From: Xiashengella succiniciproducens
GTDB taxonomy: Bacteria; Bacteroidota; Bacteroidia; Bacteroidales; Marinilabiliaceae
Length of the DNA stretch: 64,000 nucleotides
Direction of reading: 5' to 3'
NCBI RefSeq assembly: GCF_023674465.1
Contig: NZ_CP098400.1
Coordinates: forward strand, 310,001 to 374,000
Made by a program: the position numbers and the translations under genes. Position 1 is the stretch's first letter; the number at the start of each line of letters is the position of its first letter. Of the stretch, positions 57,847-64,000 are shown piece by piece. The notes beneath the pieces are model-generated. The model was not told where the DNA came from. It was given only the letters and a program-made list of their open reading frames with translations, and made no database searches.

Positions 57847-59751
57847 ATGGAAGAAGCCGGATATCCCCTGCTTAGTTTGATAAATTCACCTGCTGATCTG
57901 CGAAAACTCCCTGAAGAGAAGTTGTTACAGGTATGTAGCGAGTTGCGTGAGTTCATCATTGATGCGGTATCATGCAACCCGGCTCACTTCGGAGCCAGCC
58001 TGGGGGTTGTAGAGCTCACTGTTGCCTTGCATTACGTGTTAAACACTCCTGTTGACAAGCTAATCTGGGATGTAGGTCATCAGGCCTATGGACACAAGAT
58101 ACTCACCGGTCGCAGGGACGTATTCCACACCAATAGGAAATACAAAGGAATAAGCGGCTTTCCCTCAGTTGCCGAAAGCGAATATGACTCCTTTGGGGTA
58201 GGACATTCCTCTACCAGTATATCAGCAGCTTTGGGAATGGCAGTGGCATATAAGGAGCAGGGCATAACCGATCGTCAGGTAGTTGCCGTCATAGGCGACG
58301 GTGCCATGACGGCAGGACAGGCTTTTGAGGGGCTGAACAATCTTGCATCTTTGCAGGCCAATGTACTTGTCATTCTCAATGACAACAACATGGCCATAGA
58401 CCCTAATATCGGGGGCTTTAGTGATTATTTGGTTGACATAGCCACCAGTCGTACTTACAACAAGGTACGCCGTGAGGTCATTAAGGGTATGGGTCGCCTC
58501 AATATTGTGGGGCCCAGATCCAAGGAGATGATCGTCAAGATCAATAATAGTGTCAAGAATCTGCTTACACGTCAGACCAATATTTTTGAAGGGCTGAACA
58601 TAAGGTATTTTGGACCGGTGGATGGTCATGACGTACTTAGATTGGCCGGTGTTCTCAGGGATATGAAGCATATTCCCGGTCCCAAGGTGCTGCATGTTAT
58701 AACCAAGAAGGGGAAGGGTTTTAAGTATGCTGAAGAGAACCAGACAGCCTGGCACGCACCAAGCGGCAAGTTTGATAAGCATACCGGTGAGATAATAGAA
58801 GAAAGCACCTCCAGGCCAAGACCCCCAAAGTTTCAGGATGTATTTGGTCATACTTTAGTTGAACTTGCCAAGCAAAACGACAAGATAGTAGGTATTACTC
58901 CTGCCATGCCTTCGGGCTGCAGCCTGAATATTATGATGGAGGTCATGCCTGCCAGGGCCTTTGATGTAGGTATTGCGGAACAGCATGCAGTTACCTTTGC
59001 TGCAGGATTGGCCATCTCAGGCATGATACCTTTCTGTAATATTTACTCCACCTTTATGCAACGGGCTTTTGATCAGGTGATTCACGATGTTGCACTTCAG
59101 AATTTAAATGTAGTGATGTGTCTGGATAGAGGAGGACTTGTTGGAGCAGATGGTGCTACCCACCACGGGGCTTTTGATCTGGCTTATTTCAGACCAATAC
59201 CCAATCTGACCATCTCCTCTCCGATGGATGAGGTAGAGCTTCGTAACCTTATGTACACAGCACAGCTACCTGATAAGGGTCCCTTTGTGATACGCTATCC
59301 CAGAGGTATTGGCTCCAATGAAGACTGGCGTAAGCCTTTTGCAGAGATAGAGGTTGGTAAGGGAAGGTGCCTGAGAAAAGGGAAGGGAGTTGCCCTGCTT
59401 ACCCTTGGACCACTGGGTGTCAAGGCTGCTCGTGTGTGCGATGAGTTTGCTGCCTCAGGAACAGAGTTGGGCCACTATGATATGAGGTTTGTAAAACCGC
59501 TGGATGAAGAGTTGCTGCATGAGGTATTTAGCAGTTATCACTCAGTAATCACAGTTGAGGATGGGGTAGTCGCAGGAGGGTTTGGTACGGCTGTCCTTGA
59601 ATTCATGAATGAGCATGGATACAATTGTCAACTAAAGCGTATGGGCATACCAGACAGGTTTGTCGAACATGGTACGCAGGCGGAGTTGTACAAAGAAGTA
59701 GGTCTGGATATGGAGGCACTCCGAAGAAATATTTCTGAGCTTTTGAAGTAA
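57847..59751 (+). CDS. dxs: 1-deoxy-D-xylulose-5-phosphate synthase
   Basis: 634 residues, thiamine diphosphate dependent; makes DXP from pyruvate and glyceraldehyde 3-phosphate, the first MEP-pathway step. [13 protein letters not shown], the ThDP/Mg motif [16 protein letters not shown], the catalytic Glu in [16 protein letters not shown], and [18 protein letters not shown] are present. The other MEP gene here is ispD (3070). Ends 8 bases from the convergent PAS kinase. Confidence 0.96.
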   Translation: MEEAGYPLLSLINSPADLRKLPEEKLLQVCSELREFIIDAVSCNPAHFGASLGVVELTVALHYVLNTPVDKLIWDVGHQAYGHKILTGRRDVFHTNRKYKGISGFPSVAESEYDSFGVGHSSTSISAALGMAVAYKEQGITDRQVVAVIGDGAMTAGQAFEGLNNLASLQANVLVILNDNNMAIDPNIGGFSDYLVDIATSRTYNKVRREVIKGMGRLNIVGPRSKEMIVKINNSVKNLLTRQTNIFEGLNIRYFGPVDGHDVLRLAGVLRDMKHIPGPKVLHVITKKGKGFKYAEENQTAWHAPSGKFDKHTGEIIEESTSRPRPPKFQDVFGHTLVELAKQNDKIVGITPAMPSGCSLNIMMEVMPARAFDVGIAEQHAVTFAAGLAISGMIPFCNIYSTFMQRAFDQVIHDVALQNLNVVMCLDRGGLVGADGATHHGAFDLAYFRPIPNLTISSPMDEVELRNLMYTAQLPDKGPFVIRYPRGIGSNEDWRKPFAEIEVGKGRCLRKGKGVALLTLGPLGVKAARVCDEFAASGTELGHYDMRFVKPLDEELLHEVFSSYHSVITVEDGVVAGGFGTAVLEFMNEHGYNCQLKRMGIPDRFVEHGTQAELYKEVGLDMEALRRNISELLK

Positions 59752-59759
59752 AACCAGTA

Positions 59760-61919
59760 CTAAACAAACTTATTGTACTTGAGTTCGGGTTCCCCGGCTT
59801 GATAAAACATTTCTTCCCGCTTTAATTCATCCTCTGTTACAGCAGTTCTTTCGAGATAGAAATAGAATTCCGAACCGACATCTTTTTGTGATTTCACACC
59901 AATTCGTCCACCCATAGCCTCGACAAGTTTTTTACACAGGGCTAGGCCAAGGCCTGTTCCGCCAAAACGCTTGGAATGAGACTCATCTTCTTGTCTGAAT
60001 GCTTCAAAGATAACCTGTAGTTTGTCGGGAGATATTCCAATACCGGTGTCGCGCACAAAGAGTATCACCTTATCGGCCCTGAATTCATAACCCACAGTAA
60101 TTATTCCACTGTTAATGAACTTGACGGCATTGTCAATAAGGTTTTGAAGTACTTTCTGCAGTTTGATGCGATCTGCTATAACATAGGCCGGTGTAATACC
60201 GGTTCTAGGTAGCTCTATCCTGAAGGACACGTTGGTCTTACCATCTTTAAGAAGCTTGCTTTGGTATTGTCTGCAAACATCTATCAGGATATTGTCAACG
60301 CAAACAGGAGCAAATTGAAGTTCCAGCAATCCGCTTTCGATTTTGGACAGTTCGATAACGTCATTGATGATATTCAGTAATATTTCCGAGTTGGAAATAA
60401 TCAGTGAGACGAACTCATCCCTGAGGTTGCTATCAGGGTCTGTCTGACCGAGCAGGTTGGAGAATCCAACAATTGCATTTAGTGGAGTACGAATCTCATG
60501 ACTCATGTTAGCTAGGAAGGATGACTTCAGTCTATCAGCAGCCTCAGCCTTTTCCTTGGCCTTTACAAGTTCCTGTTCATTGTGCTTGCGCCTCGTAATA
60601 TCGTGTATGTTGAAAAGGAAATTGTCAGTTCCATTGAGTGAGATAACTGAAGTATTGACCTCCACCTGCAGGATCCTGCCATCTTTGGTAGTTAGCTGGA
60701 CGTCACCTTTGAATGTTATTCCTTTTCTGAGGTCATTAATTAGTTGCACGTACTTTTTAACCTTGTCGTATCCTCCAAATAGGTCACGAGGTTTCATCCT
60801 CTTCAGTTCTTCCATAGAATAACCAAGGAGATTCAGACCTGCCCAGTTAACATATTTAAGCTCGCCAGGTATGCTGAGGATAAAGATGCCATCTGCACTT
60901 GACTCAATGATCATCAGGTTTCTTTGTTCACTCTCTTTTAGTTCGTTTTCAAAAAGCTTTATCTTTGTAATATCATGGCCTATAAGCAGGTAGTATTTCT
61001 CTGATTCGAAGTTGGGCCCATGTGTTCCGGTTACCTCATAGTATACAGGCTCACCAGTCTTTCTCATGAGTTTTATTTCCATCTTTGCATGGCCATTATC
61101 GTCTATTTCCTTGTAGAAGCGATTAATCTTATCCGTATCCTCTTCGCCCGGAGGGTAGAATTTGGAGAAGTGAACACCCACTAGCTCTTCTTTTGTGTAT
61201 CTTGTGGACTCTACAGTCTTGTCATTGACAAAGTGTATCACTCTGTCTTTAACCAGCAGGATGCCTATCGGGGCTGTATTGATGATATTATTCAGAAAGT
61301 GCTCCTTATCCTCCAGTTCTCTGTTGATTTCAATAATCTTGTTGTGATTAAGTTTATTTCTGATTTCAGCATTTCTGAAGTCGAGGTGTTTGGCTACCAG
61401 GATGCTGATAGAATCTAAAACCTGGTTGTCAATTGGAGGTTCATTGAGAGAATTACTCCATTTAAGAGCTATAATTCCGTTAGGATTACCTGTAGTTTTT
61501 GTTCCTGCTACTATACAATTTCTGGTGTTGAATCCGGCAGATATTCTGGCAGCGATTTGGTCGGTTTTATTAGCAATTTCCAATGCCCTTGGGTCCGGTA
61601 TAGTTTGAAATGGGAAACCTGAATTGCAGGTTACTGTTTTTGGGAAACTAACTCCTATAGCACTTTCTGCTATTGAATAAGCAGCCAGTTCGAAAGCTCT
61701 TTGTTCCTCTTCTGTCTTATAATATAGGGCAAAACCTTCCACTCCTTCAATCTCAACAATCTTTTCCGCAATTGAGAAGAAGGTAACTTCGATTGTGTTT
61801 GAGCCATGAAGGATTGATGCAATATTAAAAAGTAGGTTTTGTGTAGCCAGTGAACGTTTTAGGCGTTTATTTTCTTCATACAGCTCATTGATCAGGTTAT
61901 TTAACTCTCTCTCTCTCAT
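59760..61919 (-). CDS. GAF/PAS sensor histidine kinase, cytoplasmic
   Basis: 719 residues with no obvious transmembrane helix. Short N-terminal coiled coil (about 1-25), a GAF-like domain (about 25-175), a linker helix, PAS 1 (about 205-325), PAS 2 (about 335-450), HisKA with FLANMSHEIRTPLNAI and HATPase_c with FVRDTGIGI and FGGTGLGLALCKKL. No receiver is attached, so a separate regulator is needed; none is adjacent. The ligand cannot be read from the sequence. Confidence 0.9.
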   Translation of the reverse strand: MRERELNNLINELYEENKRLKRSLATQNLLFNIASILHGSNTIEVTFFSIAEKIVEIEGVEGFALYYKTEEEQRAFELAAYSIAESAIGVSFPKTVTCNSGFPFQTIPDPRALEIANKTDQIAARISAGFNTRNCIVAGTKTTGNPNGIIALKWSNSLNEPPIDNQVLDSISILVAKHLDFRNAEIRNKLNHNKIIEINRELEDKEHFLNNIINTAPIGILLVKDRVIHFVNDKTVESTRYTKEELVGVHFSKFYPPGEEDTDKINRFYKEIDDNGHAKMEIKLMRKTGEPVYYEVTGTHGPNFESEKYYLLIGHDITKIKLFENELKESEQRNLMIIESSADGIFILSIPGELKYVNWAGLNLLGYSMEELKRMKPRDLFGGYDKVKKYVQLINDLRKGITFKGDVQLTTKDGRILQVEVNTSVISLNGTDNFLFNIHDITRRKHNEQELVKAKEKAEAADRLKSSFLANMSHEIRTPLNAIVGFSNLLGQTDPDSNLRDEFVSLIISNSEILLNIINDVIELSKIESGLLELQFAPVCVDNILIDVCRQYQSKLLKDGKTNVSFRIELPRTGITPAYVIADRIKLQKVLQNLIDNAVKFINSGIITVGYEFRADKVILFVRDTGIGISPDKLQVIFEAFRQEDESHSKRFGGTGLGLALCKKLVEAMGGRIGVKSQKDVGSEFYFYLERTAVTEDELKREEMFYQAGEPELKYNKFV

Positions 61920-61966
61920 CCGTGCCCTATTTGTCTGTTTTGGTGTATTTTAGTGAAACTATGGGG

Positions 61967-61974
61967 CAAAGATA
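61967..61974 (-). promoter_or_regulatory. Candidate -7 box (TATCTTTG) for the PAS kinase gene
   Basis: A TAnnTTTG match on the minus strand, 47 bases before the ATG, in the 213-base gap before rsgA. No clear -33. Confidence 0.45.
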
Positions 61975-62132
61975 TCTTATTTAGTAAATGGATATTTCTT
62001 ATTTTGACTATCGTTCAGAAAAGTGATATTAAAGTATGTTTTTTACTTATTGGCAAAAATGGAGTCTAAGGATTTAAGTATTGCTGAAAATCAGGTAACT
62101 TGCGCTTGTGAACTAAAGATTGAATCGTCACG

Positions 62133-63059
62133 ATGAAGGAAGGAGTTGTAGTAAAGGCAACAGGCAGTGTTTACACTGTCAGGACAAGTGAAAAAGAGCT
62201 GATACCATGTCGCCTTAAAGGAAAGATGCGCCTGGAGGATCAGAAGAGTACCAGTCCTGTAGTGGTAGGAGATAATGTGCTGTTTGAGTATGAGGCTGAT
62301 GCTGAGACCGGAGTTATCGCCGAGGTGCTACCGAGGAAAAATCATATTGTGAGAAAGTCAACAAACCTTTCTAAACAGAGTCATGTGCTGGCGGCTAATA
62401 TGGATCAGGCAATTTTGCTTGCTACCATCAACTATCCTGTGACTTCAACCGTATTTATAGACAGATTTCTGGTTTCAGCAGAGGCATACAGTATACCCGT
62501 AGTGATAGTCTTTAATAAGGTGGACCGATATAAGAAGGGTGATCTCGAGCTATTAAGTGAGCTGATGGAAATCTATACTAAGATTGGTTACAGATGTGAG
62601 GCAATCTCAGCTTTGAATGATGCAGATATCGAGAAACTGAAGTCAATTGTAAAGGACAAGGTGTCGTTGGTAGCGGGGCATTCTGGAGTTGGCAAAAGCA
62701 CTCTGGTCAACAGTCTTGAGCCGTCAGTTAATCTGAAGACTGCCGAGATATCGTCGGCACATAAGACCGGGATACACACCACGACTTTTGCTGAGATGCA
62801 CCCCTTTTCCTTTGGTGGATATATAATTGACACCCCAGGGATTCGGGGTTTTGGACTTGTAGACACAGGCAAGGAAGAGCTCTATCATTATTTCCGCGAG
62901 ATATTTGCGGCCTCTGAAGGATGTCAGTTTCACAACTGCACCCATATCCACGAACCGGATTGTGCGGTCAAAGCTGCTGTAGAAGAGGGAGAGATATCGG
63001 AATCACGTTACAACAGTTATCTGAGTATATATTTCAACAAAGACGAAAAATACCGTTGA
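62133..63059 (+). CDS. rsgA: Ribosome small subunit-dependent GTPase RsgA
   Basis: 308 residues; a late 30S assembly GTPase. N-terminal OB fold, then the circularly permuted G domain with G4 NKVD (128-131) before G1 GHSGVGKS (182-189) and G3 DTPG (233-236), and a C-terminal zinc site (CQFHNCTHIHEPDC). The permuted order is diagnostic. Confidence 0.95.
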   Translation: MKEGVVVKATGSVYTVRTSEKELIPCRLKGKMRLEDQKSTSPVVVGDNVLFEYEADAETGVIAEVLPRKNHIVRKSTNLSKQSHVLAANMDQAILLATINYPVTSTVFIDRFLVSAEAYSIPVVIVFNKVDRYKKGDLELLSELMEIYTKIGYRCEAISALNDADIEKLKSIVKDKVSLVAGHSGVGKSTLVNSLEPSVNLKTAEISSAHKTGIHTTTFAEMHPFSFGGYIIDTPGIRGFGLVDTGKEELYHYFREIFAASEGCQFHNCTHIHEPDCAVKAAVEEGEISESRYNSYLSIYFNKDEKYR

Positions 63060-63077
63060 TTGCAGCGGCAGGGTCTC

Positions 63078-64000
63078 ATGCAGATTTACAGCACAAATCG
63101 AAGGTGGAAGTTTCTTGTAATCGCAGGTGCGGTAGTCATCAGCGTTGTGTCGTTGTATTATACAAACAACCTTGTCAGAGAGCTAAGGGAGGAGGAGCAG
63201 AATAAAGTAGCGTTGTGGGCTGAGGCCAATCGGCTGCTTGTTGTAGAGAGTGATCCCGACGAGGCAATGGTCTCACTTATCTTTGAGATTATTCGTGACA
63301 ACAATACCGTTCCCGTTATACTTACAGACAACAGAGGGAATATATTATCCCACAGGAATATCAAGCTCCCGCGAAATGATCAGGGTGAATACCTCAAACA
63401 TGCGCTTGAGAAGATGAAGAAGTTTGGTCCACCGCTTGAGGTGGATCTGGGTGATGGTGAGTATCAGTATCTGTATTATCAGAGCTCGAATCTCCTTACC
63501 CGTTTGCGTTGGTTTCCAATAGTACAGCTGTTGGTAGTCTTTGTTTTCATGGTGATAGCCTATATAGCTTTCAGTGCAACACGTAGGAGGGAGGAGGATC
63601 AGGTCTGGGTAGGAATGGCCAGGGAGACTGCGCACCAGTTGGGTACCCCTACAAGTTCACTACTGGCATGGCTGGATCTTCTCAAGATGAAGAATGTAGA
63701 TGAGAATCTGCTGAAGGAGATGAGGCATGATATAGGGCGACTACAGACAGTAGCTTCACGATTCTCGAAGATTGGGTCAAGGCCTGATCTGTTGCCTGAG
63801 GATATTGGAGAGGTGGTAACCGGAATGATTGGGTATCTTCGAAAAAGAAGTTCATCGTTGGTGAGATTCGATGTAAAAGATGAACTGGTGGAGAGTCTGA
63901 CTATTCCATTGAGTCGTCCGCTTTTTGAGTGGGTGCTTGAGAATCTGTGCAAAAATGCAATTGATGCAATGGAAGGAGCGGGTGAGATTAGTCTTACCCT
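63078..64000 (+). CDS. Sensor histidine kinase, 3' end outside window
   Basis: The frame is open from ATG at 63078, 18 bases after rsgA, to the end of the window, about 307 residues without a stop. TM1 is at about 11-27, an extracytoplasmic domain of about 125 residues contains SDPDEAM and LTDNRGNIL, TM2 is at about 155-175, then comes a HisKA-like helix whose phospho-acceptor region is ETAHQLGTPTSSLLAWLDLL (His in AHQ). The N box of the ATPase begins at VLENLCKNAIDAM. The AHQLGTP form is typical of a Bacteroidota kinase family. A partner regulator, if linked, would lie downstream. Confidence 0.85.
   Translation, partial: MQIYSTNRRWKFLVIAGAVVISVVSLYYTNNLVRELREEEQNKVALWAEANRLLVVESDPDEAMVSLIFEIIRDNNTVPVILTDNRGNILSHRNIKLPRNDQGEYLKHALEKMKKFGPPLEVDLGDGEYQYLYYQSSNLLTRLRWFPIVQLLVVFVFMVIAYIAFSATRRREEDQVWVGMARETAHQLGTPTSSLLAWLDLLKMKNVDENLLKEMRHDIGRLQTVASRFSKIGSRPDLLPEDIGEVVTGMIGYLRKRSSSLVRFDVKDELVESLTIPLSRPLFEWVLENLCKNAIDAMEGAGEISLT

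Overview
The window is a chromosomal segment from a member of the Bacteroidota, most probably Bacteroidales-like. The evidence is: promoters of the Bacteroidota type (TTTG, about 19-21 bases, TAnnTTTG) before several genes; a type B (zinc-free) ribosomal protein L31; paired type II topoisomerase subunits of the Bacteroidota ParE/ParC-like kind; a DUF4286 protein next to ruvC; an outer-membrane patatin with a C-terminal beta-barrel; and an L-arabinose operon organised araA, sodium/solute symporter, araD, araB. Gene density is high, GC is moderate, and most genes are housekeeping.

Layout. 1-3082: end of a DUF58 gene and an outer-membrane patatin. 3070-6277 (minus): ispD, an acyl-CoA synthetase and a Crp/Fnr regulator. 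6378-10643: an OsmC protein, a hybrid histidine kinase with a terminal HPt domain, and, convergent to it, a sigma-54 response regulator; these two are a likely phosphorelay pair. 10814-12439: a small secreted PepSY-like protein and pheS. 12514-15411 (minus): a Fur-family regulator (probably Zur) followed by znuA-znuC-znuB, a zinc uptake operon with a perfect palindrome centred on the regulator's start codon. 15670-18487: rplU, rpmA, serS, DUF4286, ruvC. 18524-25900: HIT, greA, a membrane-anchored hypothetical protein, a Rieske-like lipoprotein, ahcY, ribF, prfB with its programmed +1 frameshift, and a TPR protein fused to a trypsin-like domain. 26092-31249: tRNA-His, an AlkD-like protein, a GNAT-like protein, L31 and Lon. 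31335-38923: an ADP-ribosylglycohydrolase relative, a SPOR-like membrane protein, a His-rich secreted protein, aroK and two topoisomerase subunits. 39418-45400: L-arabinose operon. 45563-50486 (minus): lptB, tatC and a secreted GH2 beta-galactosidase. 50885-54918: both methylmalonyl-CoA mutase subunits (propionate/succinate metabolism). 55107-64000: glyS, a radical SAM/SPASM protein, dxs, a PAS histidine kinase, rsgA and the start of another histidine kinase.

The genes suggest a saccharolytic, probably fermentative cell: secreted beta-galactosidase, arabinose isomerisation feeding the pentose phosphate pathway, and a cobalamin-dependent mutase typical of propionate-producing Bacteroidota. No insertion sequence, prophage, CRISPR array, integrase, toxin-antitoxin pair or recognisable defence island was seen. 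The observations most worth a second look are regulatory (the palindrome over the zur start codon, the prfB recoding site, leader and intercistronic hairpins) and proteins whose active-site or ligand motifs have changed (protease-like TPR protein, ADP-ribosylglycohydrolase relative, Rieske-like lipoprotein). No clear, wholly new multi-gene system was found.
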